This document shows positions 1-9,287 of a stretch of DNA of 64,000 nucleotides, one piece after another (position 1 is the first letter of the stretch; the number at the start of each line of letters is the position of its first letter). Both the position numbers and the translations under genes were made by a program. Location of the stretch: NCBI GenBank assembly GCA_018056685.1, contig JAGPFC010000004.1:32646-96645 (forward strand), given 5' to 3'. This DNA comes from Smithella sp. (GTDB lineage: Bacteria; Desulfobacterota; Syntrophia; Syntrophales; Smithellaceae). The notes beneath the pieces are model-generated. The model made no database searches. It was not told the DNA's origin and saw nothing but the letters and a program-made list of their open reading frames with translations.

Positions 1-2
1 AT

Positions 3-419
3 AACCTGAAAAAATTTCTACCCTGGTTCATGGACATTGAAGATATCGTCGCGATTTTAACCGGAACATTTCCTGCCCTGCCGGAAAAAAAGATTGATGA
101 TCAGGCATTCCGGGAAGAAAATCTTTTCCGTCGGGAAATGAAAACGCTTTCGGGCCCATCGCAGATCATTTGGATGCAGACGCAAAACAAGCCGGTCAAA
201 ATGCTGCGCAAAGATGAAGCCGGTCGGGAACTTTATAATGTGCGGTATCTTTACGATGAGCATGCCGGCGGTTTTCCACGGCAAATAATCATTCAAATGG
301 GGGACGGCGTGACGTCTCTATCGGTGAAGTATTCGGATGTGAAAATGGAAAAAACCGCTGATTTATCGGTGTTTCATCTGGAGATTCCCGCCAATACCAG
401 GGAAATCCCGTTGGACTAA
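3..419 (+). CDS. DUF4292-like lipoprotein, C-terminal part (5' end outside window)
   Basis: The reading frame is open from the left edge; an internal ATG at 30 is not a convincing start because the frame continues upstream without a stop. The visible part is about 138 residues of mixed beta-strand character with alternating polar and hydrophobic residues and the ending EIPLD. This resembles the C-terminal half of LolB-like/DUF4292 outer-membrane lipoproteins, which are found beside envelope genes in this group. It converges on cpoB, with only 22 bases between the two stop codons. No catalytic motif is visible. The family call rests on general resemblance only; that the gene is real is fairly sure from its codon use and context. 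Confidence 0.45.
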   Translation, partial: NLKKFLPWFMDIEDIVAILTGTFPALPEKKIDDQAFREENLFRREMKTLSGPSQIIWMQTQNKPVKMLRKDEAGRELYNVRYLYDEHAGGFPRQIIIQMGDGVTSLSVKYSDVKMEKTADLSVFHLEIPANTREIPLD

Positions 420-441
420 TTCGGGATGTTCTGAGAAGATG

Positions 442-1257
442 CTATTTGATTTCCTGCAGACTGGAACGGGCAATACGCGCCTGACTCGTGTTCGGATAAT
501 TCTTGATGACCTGCTGTAAAAGTAATTTGGCAGAGGTCTTATCGCCCAGTTTGCTGAAAGCCAGTCCCTGTTTGAGCAGCGCGTAGGACACCTTATTGCC
601 GTTAGGATAATTTTTCGTCACCTTTTCATATTCCAGAATGGCTGCTTCGTACTTTTGCTCAAAGAAATAGCACTCCCCGATCCAGAACTGGGCGTTATCG
701 GAATACTCACTGTCGGGATAATGTTCCAGAAAACTCTGAAATGCTTTTCTGGCTTTATCGTAATGTCCATCCTGAAACATCTTGTAAGCGGTCGAATACG
801 CTTTTTCCTTATCCTGTGTTTTGGATGGATCAGCGGAAATGGGCAATCCGCTTGTTTTTCCGCCGGCATCGATGGAGTTGGTTTTTCCGCCGATTTCCAG
901 GAAATTTTCGATGAAATTAATTTTCAGAAGGATGGTATCAAGACGCTGATCGTCTTTCTTGGAGCTCGCAGCCAGATCTTTTTTCAACGATTCGATCTGT
1001 CCGCGCAACTGTTGAATATTGTCTCTTAATTCGGAAATATCCGCTGCCGTATTGGCCTGCCCCTTGCGCATGGCTTCCAGCGCGGCAACGTTTTTCTTCA
1101 AGTCGCTCAGATCGGCATCGATCATGGAATATTTATCATCCATCTTCTGATTCAATTCCATGCGAAGCGCTTTCAAATCACCGGTGGTCGCGCAGCCGAC
1201 CAGCGATATCAGAGCCAGCAACAAAATCATCTGCAAATATTTTTTCAATTTTTTCAC
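442..1257 (-). CDS. cpoB: Tol-Pal system protein CpoB (YbgF)
   Basis: This is a 271-residue envelope protein with a signal peptide ending in a lipobox (LVGC at about residues 19-22), unlike E. coli CpoB, which is a soluble periplasmic protein. Residues about 25-110 are heptad-like and Gln/Lys/Asp-rich, matching the trimerising coiled coil of YbgF. Residues about 150-270 hold three TPR units with the typical A-x-F-x-x-F-L-x-x-Y-P pattern. CpoB links the Tol-Pal machine to peptidoglycan synthesis during constriction. It is the last gene of the minus-strand tol operon, 12 bases after pal. Confidence 0.9.
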   Translation of the reverse strand: MKKLKKYLQMILLLALISLVGCATTGDLKALRMELNQKMDDKYSMIDADLSDLKKNVAALEAMRKGQANTAADISELRDNIQQLRGQIESLKKDLAASSKKDDQRLDTILLKINFIENFLEIGGKTNSIDAGGKTSGLPISADPSKTQDKEKAYSTAYKMFQDGHYDKARKAFQSFLEHYPDSEYSDNAQFWIGECYFFEQKYEAAILEYEKVTKNYPNGNKVSYALLKQGLAFSKLGDKTSAKLLLQQVIKNYPNTSQARIARSSLQEIK

Positions 1258-1269
1258 CTCGAATAATAT

Positions 1270-1833
1270 TTATGGATTGACAACAAAATGCGCACGTCTG
1301 TTTTTGGCCCAGGCTTCCTCGTCGGATGCGGGATCCAGAGGATTTTCCTCGCCGAAACTGACAGTTTTCATCAGGGATTCTTTGACGCCCAGATTGACCA
1401 GATATTTTTTCGTTTCCTGAGCGCGACGTTCTCCCAGAGCCATATTATATTCGGCAGTTCCCTGTTCGTCGCAATGTCCCTCAATCACAATGGAAGACAC
1501 CCTGTTTTTCATGAAGTAATCCGCGTTGCGTTCGAGAATGATGCGGGCGTCGGGACGAATGCTGGAACTGTCAAAATCAAAATTAATATCACTGACCGGC
1601 GATTTTATCTGGGACATTTTTTCCAGATCAACGGACTGATTCAACGCTTCCCGCTCCGCGTCCTCTCTGGCCTGATCCCGCAGAGCGTCCTGCCGGGCGG
1701 TATCGGAAGTGATGCCCTGATCCCTGCCGGTATCACTGGTCACCACAGATTTTTTGGATGCACAGCCGGCAAACGCCAGCAGACTCAGTATCAAAACAAC
1801 GATCATGCCTTTATACATTATGCAATTTTTCAT
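1270..1833 (-). CDS. pal: Peptidoglycan-associated lipoprotein Pal
   Basis: This 187-residue outer-membrane lipoprotein has a signal peptide with lipobox LAFAGC and a Ser/Asp/Arg-rich linker. It ends in an OmpA-type peptidoglycan-binding domain (about residues 75-187) with FDFDSSSI, the EGHCDEQGT motif and the ERRAQ...YLVNLGV helix. It binds diaminopimelate peptides and is cycled by TolA/TolB. An AAAGGA Shine-Dalgarno lies before the ATG at 1833; a second ATG five codons in is possible. It lies between tolB and cpoB. The 148 bases upstream (1834-1981) hold no gene and could carry an internal promoter. Confidence 0.95.
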   Translation of the reverse strand: MKNCIMYKGMIVVLILSLLAFAGCASKKSVVTSDTGRDQGITSDTARQDALRDQAREDAEREALNQSVDLEKMSQIKSPVSDINFDFDSSSIRPDARIILERNADYFMKNRVSSIVIEGHCDEQGTAEYNMALGERRAQETKKYLVNLGVKESLMKTVSFGEENPLDPASDEEAWAKNRRAHFVVNP

Positions 1834-1981
1834 AATTCCAATCCTTTCTGGTTAAGCTCCATGAAGTAATATAACGACAAAAAAAATTTTCAAACGACGG
1901 TTGGTAATTTTCATTTTTTTCTGTTGATGTCTTATACGGCAAAGCGGCGAAAATAACAACCCCTGAAAAATTCTTATCCCG

Positions 1982-3295
1982 TTATTTCAAACGGGGCGAC
2001 CAGGACGGTGTCACCAGTTTGCTGCTTGTCTCATAAAGCGGCCTCGGACTGGAGCCATTCGAATTCATGATCACCAGTTTGCTTTTGGACTGCCTGCGGG
2101 AGACATACACAATTTGCCTGCCGGAAGGCGACCACGACGGAGATTCGTTATTGGCGTTATCGGACGTCAGTTGACGGGGATTGCCGCCTTCCGCGTCAAT
2201 GATAAAGATTTGATACCCGTTATGGCTTTGTCCTTCGTAGGCGATGGCGTCACCGCGCGGCGACCAGACCGGCGATGAATTATACGTTCCCTCATACGTG
2301 ATTCTTTTAACATTACCGCCGTCGGTATCCATCGTATAAATTTGCGGCGAGCCGGAACGGTTGGAAACGAAGGCTATCTTTTTTCCGTCCGGTGACCACG
2401 AAGGGGAAACATCGATGGCATAATTATTGGTCAGACGCCGGAGCATTAATGTATTGATGTCCAGCATATAGATTTCGTTGTTGCCGTCCTTGCTCAACGT
2501 TAGTAATAATTTCCGGCCGTCGGGAGAAAAACCACCGCACAGATTAATGCCCTCAAAAGCGGCGATCTTCCTTTCCAGGCCGGTTTTCAAATTGCGTATG
2601 TAAATTTCCGGACGCCCCCGTTTAAAAGACGTGAAAGCGAGCCAATTTCCATCCGGCGACCAGCGGGGCGTCATCAGAATGGATTTGTGACTGGTCATGC
2701 TTTTTAACTCGGTGCCGTCATAGCCGATAGAATGAATATCCGATTTCAGACCGTTTTTGGGAACAAACGCGATTTTCGTGTTAAAGTCCCCTTCATCATT
2801 GACCAGCGCGCGCATAATGTCCACAGCGATGGCTCGGGAAAGCGCCTGGGACTGGCCTGCCGTCACGCGGTATTTCCTGGCAAAGATATATTCTCCCCGG
2901 CCGACATCAAAAAGGTAGCCGTTGGCAATAATGTCCTGATCATTTTTAATCACTTCACCCTTCAGCAAATAATCGGCTCCCAAAGGTGTCCAATCTGAAG
3001 AATTAATTTTATCCGCCGCCGCGTTTGTTTCCAGAGATCCTTTCTGATTGAGAATATTGAAGAGGCCTGTCAGGGCAAGATCCTGCCTGACGGCTTCGGA
3101 GATGGCGCTGCCTCTGCCAGACTGTCCGGCGGTTCCCGGCGCGCTGTTGTGAAAATCCGCAATCGCGATGGGAATCGGACGAAACGTCGGCGAGTCGATA
3201 TCCACATAAACTTTTGCAAAGGCGGAATGGTTGAAATCGATGAACGCGCAGCAAAGCAACAGCCATATAAATTTAAGAACAAGTTTTTTTATCAT
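1982..3295 (-). CDS. tolB: Tol-Pal periplasmic beta-propeller TolB
   Basis: The protein has 437 residues, the usual TolB length. An N-terminal hydrophobic signal peptide (about 1-27) is followed by the TolB_N domain (30-165). After it come repeated beta-propeller blades marked by W-S-P-D-G-x-x-I/L-A-F/Y-x-S motifs (for example WSPDGNWLAFTS, WSPDGKKIAFVS, WSPSGRQIVYVS). TolB shuttles between Pal and TolA during envelope constriction. It follows tolA by 27 bases on the same strand. All propeller blades look intact. Confidence 0.96.
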   Translation of the reverse strand: MIKKLVLKFIWLLLCCAFIDFNHSAFAKVYVDIDSPTFRPIPIAIADFHNSAPGTAGQSGRGSAISEAVRQDLALTGLFNILNQKGSLETNAAADKINSSDWTPLGADYLLKGEVIKNDQDIIANGYLFDVGRGEYIFARKYRVTAGQSQALSRAIAVDIMRALVNDEGDFNTKIAFVPKNGLKSDIHSIGYDGTELKSMTSHKSILMTPRWSPDGNWLAFTSFKRGRPEIYIRNLKTGLERKIAAFEGINLCGGFSPDGRKLLLTLSKDGNNEIYMLDINTLMLRRLTNNYAIDVSPSWSPDGKKIAFVSNRSGSPQIYTMDTDGGNVKRITYEGTYNSSPVWSPRGDAIAYEGQSHNGYQIFIIDAEGGNPRQLTSDNANNESPSWSPSGRQIVYVSRRQSKSKLVIMNSNGSSPRPLYETSSKLVTPSWSPRLK

Positions 3296-3322
3296 AGCCG
3301 ATGATATCCTTTCTTGTAAAAA

Positions 3323-4063
3323 CTATTGCAGTTCCGCCGAATGAAAACGTATGCCGATTTCAATGCTGTTGTCCCTGACCCAGGCAGGCAGCGGCGGGAA
3401 CGGGCTTGATTTTTTTACAGCCCGGAGAGCGGAGTCGTCAAAGTAACTGTTGCCAGAACGCTGTTCAAAACCCGCGTATTCCAGCATACCGTTGCGCGCA
3501 ATTTTCACACCGATAATCGTGGTAATGTTTCTGTTTGGCATTAATGATTGCGGCATGGTCCAGTTCTGTTTCACCCTGGACCATACAGCGCTGATATATT
3601 CATTGGTTTGCGCGTTGATGGCTGCGTCCGAGATGGCTGTTCCGGTCGTTCCGGCTGCTTGACCGACAGCGTCGGCCTGAGTGTTCTGCCGGTTCTGCTG
3701 GCTTTGCCGGATGTTATTGAGAGCTTTTTCAATATTGAATCTGTCAGTGTCCTGAGTTCTGACAGTTGTAGGAGTGATGCCCGTAAGCTTGTTCTTGAGA
3801 ATAACGGCGCTTGGCGCTTTGACGGTTTGCAGCATCTCCTGCATGCTGGAGGTGCCGGAGGTTGCGCCGGACGTCGCGATCACTTCGGAACCGACGAGCT
3901 GAACCGAATAAATCGGTCCAAAAGTAAGACGTCGGGAAGTTGTCGGGACGGAAATGAGAATGATGGTAACGACAATCAAATGGCAGACAAGGGAAAAGAA
4001 AATCATGTTGTTGAGGTTGCCGTCATGTCCGCCGTGGCTTTTGCCGGGCATCCGGGGCATCAT
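3323..4063 (-). CDS. tolA: TolA-like energy-transducing protein (TonB C-terminal domain)
   Basis: This 246-residue inner-membrane-anchored protein has a short cytosolic Gly/His-rich N-terminus and one membrane helix at about 22-40 (FFSLVCHLIVVTIILISV). A Gln/Asn/Thr-rich periplasmic stretch follows, then a TonB/TolA C-terminal domain (about 155-246) with SAVWSRVKQNW and the GxxxYAGFEQRSGN...FDDSALRAVKKSSPFPPLP pattern. The long helical domain of enterobacterial TolA is short here, as in other deltaproteobacteria. The start overlaps the tolR stop by four bases, which indicates translational coupling. It transmits the TolQR proton-motive force to Pal/TolB. Confidence 0.85.
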   Translation of the reverse strand: MMPRMPGKSHGGHDGNLNNMIFFSLVCHLIVVTIILISVPTTSRRLTFGPIYSVQLVGSEVIATSGATSGTSSMQEMLQTVKAPSAVILKNKLTGITPTTVRTQDTDRFNIEKALNNIRQSQQNRQNTQADAVGQAAGTTGTAISDAAINAQTNEYISAVWSRVKQNWTMPQSLMPNRNITTIIGVKIARNGMLEYAGFEQRSGNSYFDDSALRAVKKSSPFPPLPAWVRDNSIEIGIRFHSAELQ

Positions 4064-4482
4064 TTTGTTTCCTCAGGCGGTTCCGTAATCATCCCCAGTT
4101 TATCGACACCGGATTTGCGCACTTCCGACATAACCTCGACCACAAAACCATACGGGACATTTTTATCGGCGCGGAGAAACAACTCGCGATCGATTCTGTT
4201 GGAGAAGATCGCTTCCAGTTTGGGATTTAACTCTCCCAGTTGTAATTTTGTCTTGTTGAGGAATATTTCCTTCGAATCGCTGATGGTCAGCACGAGTTTT
4301 TCCTCGGTGACATCCATGCTTTTTGATTGTACCTTCGGCAGGTTGACATCAATGCCCATGGAAAGCATCGGCGCCGTGACCATGAAGATAACCAGCAACA
4401 CCAGCATGACATCCACTAAAGGCGTTACGTTGATTTCGGCCAGCGGTTTATCGGTATGATGGATTCTGCGAAATTTACTCAT
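4060..4482 (-). CDS. tolR: Biopolymer transporter TolR/ExbD family
   Basis: The 140-residue protein has one N-terminal membrane helix (about 19-40, VDVMLVLLVIFMVTAPML) preceded by the conserved INVTPLVDVMLVLL box. The Asp in this box is the proton-pathway residue of ExbD/TolR. A periplasmic domain follows, ending in VSEVRKSGVDKLGMITEP. It forms the Tol stator with TolQ. It is followed by tolA with ATGA-type overlap and preceded by tolQ at 20 bases. Placement in a tol operon supports TolR rather than ExbD. Confidence 0.93.
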   Translation of the reverse strand: MSKFRRIHHTDKPLAEINVTPLVDVMLVLLVIFMVTAPMLSMGIDVNLPKVQSKSMDVTEEKLVLTISDSKEIFLNKTKLQLGELNPKLEAIFSNRIDRELFLRADKNVPYGFVVEVMSEVRKSGVDKLGMITEPPEETK

Positions 4483-4502
4483 AGAAAAAGCTTTCCCGAC
4501 TT

Positions 4503-5222
4503 TTACCTTCGGACAAAATGCCGTTCGACAATATTTAATAATTCAGAAGCGAAATTTTCCATTTCCTGAACCATGTTTTTGGACTGATTCAAAAAGTAAT
4601 TGTAGAAAATAACGGCGGGGATGGCCGCGGCAAGACCGGCGGCAGTGGCAATCAGCGCTTCCGAAATACCGGGAGCCACAACAGCCAGTGTTGCCGTTCC
4701 GCGGGCGCCGATGCCTTTAAAGGTATCCATGATACCCCAGACCGTACCGAATAATCCGATGAACGGACTGGCCGAACCTGTCGTGGCCAGAAAACCGAGA
4801 GCGCTTTCGAGTTTCGTCATTTCCGTATTGCACGCTCTGTTCATGGCGCGCTCCAGATTATCCAGCGATGAGAGACTGATTTCGTCGCCGCCCGCCGCGT
4901 CGCTGGCCTGTTTGTTGATTCTGGTCAATTCCGTATAACCGACCCGGAAAACTTCCGCGAGGGTGGAATTGTCATATTTCTTGGCCGCGGGCATCACGTC
5001 GGATAGTTTGGAACTGCGCGTATAATCGGAGGCGAAGGCATCGTTTTCCTTGTTCACTTTCCGGTAATAGCGGTATTTCAGAAAAATAATCGCCCACGAA
5101 ACCACGGAAAAAACAAAGAGCAACAGTAAAACAAACTGCACCATCAGTCCGGCATCGAGAACCATACCCAAAAGACTGCCGTGGAAACTACCGCCCAAGT
5201 CTAAAGAACCAATCTCTTTCAC
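4503..5222 (-). CDS. tolQ: MotA/TolQ/ExbB proton channel TolQ
   Basis: The 239-residue inner-membrane protein has three predicted membrane segments (about 20-42, 140-165 and 178-205). The conserved regions LGFLATTGSASPFIGLFGTVWGIM and EALIATAAGLAAAIPAVIFYNYF are present and typical of TolQ. It is the first gene of the minus-strand operon tolQ-tolR-tolA-tolB-pal-cpoB. Upstream (5223-5367) lies about 145 bp between it and the cyclase gene, which probably contains the operon promoter; no clear -35/-10 pair was identified there. Confidence 0.95.
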   Translation of the reverse strand: MKEIGSLDLGGSFHGSLLGMVLDAGLMVQFVLLLLFVFSVVSWAIIFLKYRYYRKVNKENDAFASDYTRSSKLSDVMPAAKKYDNSTLAEVFRVGYTELTRINKQASDAAGGDEISLSSLDNLERAMNRACNTEMTKLESALGFLATTGSASPFIGLFGTVWGIMDTFKGIGARGTATLAVVAPGISEALIATAAGLAAAIPAVIFYNYFLNQSKNMVQEMENFASELLNIVERHFVRR

Positions 5223-5367
5223 TATTTATTCTCCAGTCAGGAATCAATTTTTTTTGCGTAAACTAAAGGAAAAAGACAGCCTTGTCAATACATCTTTTAG
5301 AGTGTTGCGGCGGCGTCAGATCACGTTACGAAGGAAAATGGATGAATGAGTGTCCGCAAATAACCGG

Positions 5368-6171
5368 TCAGGGGATAATCGCGAAAACCCTTGCTGGCGC
5401 TCCCGTTGCCCCTTTAATCGACATGGGAATGACATGCAGTGTTGCACCCTTTGCGGGCAGTTTATCCAGATGGGCAATATTTTCCAGCGCGAGTTTATTG
5501 GCGCCACAGATAACACGGTGAACCCGGAAATCCTGCGACTTCCCGTAATCAATGCTCGGCGTATCAAGGGCAATGCCTCTGATATTCCGTTTCGTTGTCA
5601 GAAACTCCGCTGCCTCCTTGGAAAAAGCCGGAAAACTCAAATCCGGAATTGCCGACAAACCTTTCTTATCTGTACCCAATACGCGCTTCAGGTCCGGATA
5701 AAATTGCGTACCGATTCCCGTGTACATAATCACCCATGCTCCGGCCGGAATCCGGCCGTGTTTCTTTTCCCATTTTTTAATATCCTCTATCGACAGAAGA
5801 TAATTCCGATTACCGGCGCACTGTTTTCGCACGTCGATCTTTACCGCCGGCCCAATCCACTCCTCCAGAGGAATTTGATCAATGGCGCGCCCATGCTTTG
5901 CAAAATGAAGGGGCGCGTCGGTATGCGTGCCGCCGTGTTCCGAAGCCGCGTAAAAATTTGCCGCATACCAGTAACCCTTATCGGTCATGCCATGAAACTC
6001 CTGCGTCAGTTTAAACGGTGTTGCGTTCGGCCAGTAGATTGTATGTTCATCATAAGCATACGTCATATCCAGAATCTTCCCCGAATGATCAGCAGCATGG
6101 CCAGACCAGGCCACCACGGCAATCATCACCGCTGCATACACCGACGTCAGAAATGCTTTCCTGATTTCCAT
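5368..6171 (-). CDS. Secreted cyclase-family (kynurenine formamidase-like) metal hydrolase
   Basis: The protein has 267 residues with an N-terminal signal peptide (hydrophobic 8-25, ending SGHA). The metal-binding signature of the cyclase/kynurenine formamidase/isatin hydrolase superfamily, H-G-G-T-H-x-D-x-P-x-H-F, is present at about residues 79-90. Further conserved parts are a GIALDTPSIDYG block and the His-containing FRVHRVICGANKLALENI block. These enzymes hydrolyse aryl-amide or lactam substrates with a Mn/Zn centre. A signal peptide is unusual for kynurenine formamidase itself, so the substrate is unknown. It is followed after 18 bases (upstream side) by the methyltransferase gene, so the two may be cotranscribed. 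Confidence 0.8.
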   Translation of the reverse strand: MEIRKAFLTSVYAAVMIAVVAWSGHAADHSGKILDMTYAYDEHTIYWPNATPFKLTQEFHGMTDKGYWYAANFYAASEHGGTHTDAPLHFAKHGRAIDQIPLEEWIGPAVKIDVRKQCAGNRNYLLSIEDIKKWEKKHGRIPAGAWVIMYTGIGTQFYPDLKRVLGTDKKGLSAIPDLSFPAFSKEAAEFLTTKRNIRGIALDTPSIDYGKSQDFRVHRVICGANKLALENIAHLDKLPAKGATLHVIPMSIKGATGAPARVFAIIP

Positions 6172-6189
6172 GATGGACCTTTATCTGTC

Positions 6190-7329
6190 TTACTGGCGTT
6201 TTTCGATTTTTAAGAAATAGTTGATTCCTAAAGGTTCCTGGAGGACTTCCATGTTTTTGATCTGATGGGGTGGAATGCCACGGGCAAAATCGAACATCTC
6301 CTCTTTTGTTCTATAGATTAATTTCCACTCACAAACGTAATCCAGCATGAACCGTATATCGGTCGGGGTGTCAGAGGAAAAATTCCCGACAACCAGGGCG
6401 CCGGCGGGCTGGAGCAGCTCAAAGACATGTTTCGTCAGGGCGATGGTTCCCTTTGTCGGATCATCTTGAAACGTTTTGATGTAGTCATAGAGACCGGCGG
6501 AATAGATCAAATTGTAGTCTTTGCTTTTCAATTTCATGGTGCTGTATTTTAAGGGCAGAAGCGCTTTACGGATGCCTTTGAAATCACGCCTTGGATTACA
6601 GTATTTGAGAAATGGCTTCCGGGGGATAGCAACATGATAGTTTCCCTTCATCAGATGGAAAGCATTGCCCAGAACGTAAAACAACCGTGGATCAGCGCAC
6701 TCCCGGCAAACACTCCGTATAGTTTTGATGTCATGGTCGAAAGCGTGAAAATGCAAGGTGTTGCTACTGTGATCTCCGGCGAGCACATCCTGGATTTCCA
6801 TGGCGGGACCGGCGGCAATGCTCAAAATTCGCCCGCCCCCTTTTTCCCTTACCTGATGAATATGACTCCGAAGGAATGCCCGGCGGTTCCGAAGCGCCTG
6901 GCCGGTCATGCATTCCGTCGCCTGTTTATGGGCAAACATGCCAAAGGGTGTATGGCCCTCGAATGCATTTCTATATATTATTCTCATTGATTCGGCGTCG
7001 CCCGCATAACCTTCCGGCTTGTCGATGATCCGGCGATAGAAAGGAGCTTCCTCATAAAGAACGCGCCGGAACGTGGATTGCCGGACAAACTCTTCATGTT
7101 TTATCCGCTCTTCATGCGATAGTCCCCGATGGATTGCCCACAATTGTTCCATGATGGGGCGTCGCCATGATTCCATTTTTGAGAGTTCAAGTGTCAGGAT
7201 GGCTTCAAGCTCTTTCCCTTTTTCCGGACGGCGATTCAAGGTCTCACGCCTCTCCAGATAACCTTTCTCGAGTTCCTGAAACAGGTTACGAAATTGTGGT
7301 AAGATATTCATAGGATTCTTACTTTTCAC
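6190..7329 (-). CDS. Class I SAM-dependent methyltransferase (PhcB-like large family)
   Basis: The protein has 379 residues. A helical N-terminal region (1-150, charged, with repeated E/R heptads) precedes a Rossmann-type methyltransferase core starting at about 175. Motif I is RILSIAAGPAMEIQDVL, and the acidic loop is FHAFDHDIKTI. A post-motif YNLIYSAGLYDYI and a LLQPAGALVVGNFS motif (post III) follow. This layout resembles the family annotated as 3-hydroxypalmitate methyl ester (PhcB-like) or generic class I methyltransferase. The start used is a GTG at 7329; an ATG at 7311 is an alternative. The substrate cannot be read from the sequence. It probably shares a transcript with the cyclase. 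Confidence 0.6.
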   Translation of the reverse strand: MKSKNPMNILPQFRNLFQELEKGYLERRETLNRRPEKGKELEAILTLELSKMESWRRPIMEQLWAIHRGLSHEERIKHEEFVRQSTFRRVLYEEAPFYRRIIDKPEGYAGDAESMRIIYRNAFEGHTPFGMFAHKQATECMTGQALRNRRAFLRSHIHQVREKGGGRILSIAAGPAMEIQDVLAGDHSSNTLHFHAFDHDIKTIRSVCRECADPRLFYVLGNAFHLMKGNYHVAIPRKPFLKYCNPRRDFKGIRKALLPLKYSTMKLKSKDYNLIYSAGLYDYIKTFQDDPTKGTIALTKHVFELLQPAGALVVGNFSSDTPTDIRFMLDYVCEWKLIYRTKEEMFDFARGIPPHQIKNMEVLQEPLGINYFLKIEKRQ

Positions 7330-7499
7330 GCCATTTTTTTATGTTTGCGAAACACTATCAAATCTCGAACAACAAGACAAACAAAATTTGAATGTGATTC
7401 AAAAAAAATTGTAACCAATGGAATCTATAGTAGCTCGAAAAGTTGAGCCCCCACTCTTTTTTCTGGAGCTAAAAAAGTTTTTTAGATATAGTCCCGTGC

Positions 7500-9287
7500 A
7501 TGGCCGTATTATTGAACCTGGACAGAATCAGCAAATCATTTGGAAGCAAAGCTCTTTTCACCGATCTTTCCCTGACGGTTAACGAAGGTGACCGGATGGG
7601 AATCATCGGCGATAACGGAACGGGAAAAACCACATTAACCAAAATCATGACGAACCTGGAGAGTGCCGATTCCGGTAAGATCGCCATCAGAAGAAACTTA
7701 AAAACCGCCTATATCCCTCAAGTCAGCAACTACGAAGCTCATGCCACGGTTTGGGATATTGTGGCAAAAACGGCCACCACCGATTTTAAAAATGCCGACG
7801 TCAAAACAGCCATAGCGTTAAGCCTTGCCGGATTTGACGATTATACTGTAAAAGTCAACACCCTTTCCGGCGGCTGGTCCAAGCGCCTCGATATTGCCTG
7901 CGGGGTTGTTAACGAACCGGAACTATTAATTCTGGACGAGCCGACCAATCATCTGGACTATCAGGCGCTGGGCTGGCTGGAAAACTTTTTGGGCTCGGCC
8001 AGGTTTACGTGGGTCATGGTCAGCCACGACCGGTTTTTACTGGAGCGCTGCGCCAATAGAATTGTGGAAATCAACAAACGGTACGAAGGCAATATTTTTC
8101 AATCCGACGGCAGATATGACGATTTTTTGGAAAAACACCTGCTTTACATTGAACAGCAAAACAAACTCGAAGCCGTGATGTCCAACAAAGTCCGGGCGGA
8201 AATCGAGTGGTTAAGAAGAGGCCCCAAAGCCCGCAGGACAAAAGCGAAATACAGGATAGACGAAGCCCAGAACCTGATAAAAGAATTGGCGGATCTAAAA
8301 GAGAGAAAGCAGCCGTCCCGGACAGAAATCGAATTCAGCTCCTCCGGCAGAAAAACCAAAGTGCTGATTAAAATCAAAAACATCAGCAAATCATTCGGCG
8401 ATAAACATATTCTGAAAAACTTTACCGCCAACCTTACCACAGGCCTGCGTATCGGATTACTGGGAGGGAACGGTGTCGGGAAAAGCACCTTGCTGAAACT
8501 GCTCAGCAAACAAATAGAACCGGATTCGGGCAGTGTGGAACATGCCGACAATTTAAAAATAGTTTATTTCGATCAGTTAAGAGAATCTCTGCAGCGGCAA
8601 AAAACCGTCAAGCAATATTTGGCGGACGGCAATGACACGGTCATATTCAAAGACAGATCTGTGCATCTGGTTTCGTGGATGAAGCGGTTCGGTTTTGAAC
8701 CGGCGCAGATTGACACACCCATTTCAGCGCTGTCCGGCGGAGAACAGGCCCGAATATTCATTGCCCGGCTGATGCTGCAACCAGCGGATATCTTACTTTT
8801 GGACGAACCGACCAACGATCTGGATATCAGAACCATCGAAGCGCTTGAAGAAAACCTTCTGGAATTCGGCGGCCTGCTGGTGATCGTTTCGCATGACCGC
8901 TACATGATATCCAGAGTGTGCGGCTTATTTATCGGCTTCACAACCGACGGCAAAGCCCAACTTTTTGCCGACTACGAACAATGGGAGGAAAGTTTAAAAA
9001 CAACCCAAAAAGAAAATGCCGGCAAAGCCCCCAAAACGAATAAAGACATAAAACCTGAAAAAGCAAAAACAAAACTGAGCTATAAAGAAAAAATGGAACT
9101 GGAAAACGTAGAAAAGCAAATTGAAATTTTAGGCGACAAAATTAAAGCAATCGAAGCTCAGTTGAGTGATCCCAAAAACTTCAGCGACTTTGTTTTACTC
9201 CACAAATTGACTCAGGAAATCGCCTCAGGCAAAGAAGCCCTCGACAAATATTATGAACGTTGGGGAGAACTCAGTGAGCCAAGCTGA
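7500..9287 (+). CDS. uup: ABC-F family ATPase, Uup-like
   Basis: The 595-residue soluble protein has two ABC domains. The first has Walker A GDNGTGKT, signature LSGGWSKR and Walker B LLILDEPTNHLD; the second has GGNGVGKST, LSGGEQAR and ILLLDEPTNDLD. An inter-domain linker with basic helices (about 215-285) and a C-terminal coiled coil (about 525-595) of alternating K/E/L heptads are seen, as in Uup. ABC-F proteins act on ribosomes or branched DNA/RNA rather than in transport, and no membrane segments are present. The only plausible start is the ATG at 7500; its Shine-Dalgarno is poor. The 170-bp divergent region 7330-7499 holds no gene. Confidence 0.88.
   Translation: MAVLLNLDRISKSFGSKALFTDLSLTVNEGDRMGIIGDNGTGKTTLTKIMTNLESADSGKIAIRRNLKTAYIPQVSNYEAHATVWDIVAKTATTDFKNADVKTAIALSLAGFDDYTVKVNTLSGGWSKRLDIACGVVNEPELLILDEPTNHLDYQALGWLENFLGSARFTWVMVSHDRFLLERCANRIVEINKRYEGNIFQSDGRYDDFLEKHLLYIEQQNKLEAVMSNKVRAEIEWLRRGPKARRTKAKYRIDEAQNLIKELADLKERKQPSRTEIEFSSSGRKTKVLIKIKNISKSFGDKHILKNFTANLTTGLRIGLLGGNGVGKSTLLKLLSKQIEPDSGSVEHADNLKIVYFDQLRESLQRQKTVKQYLADGNDTVIFKDRSVHLVSWMKRFGFEPAQIDTPISALSGGEQARIFIARLMLQPADILLLDEPTNDLDIRTIEALEENLLEFGGLLVIVSHDRYMISRVCGLFIGFTTDGKAQLFADYEQWEESLKTTQKENAGKAPKTNKDIKPEKAKTKLSYKEKMELENVEKQIEILGDKIKAIEAQLSDPKNFSDFVLLHKLTQEIASGKEALDKYYERWGELSEPS

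Noticed and set aside
3548..4459. Long plus-strand open frame antisense to tolA/tolR
   Set aside because: It is a shadow of conserved tol genes with no start signal and an implausible product.
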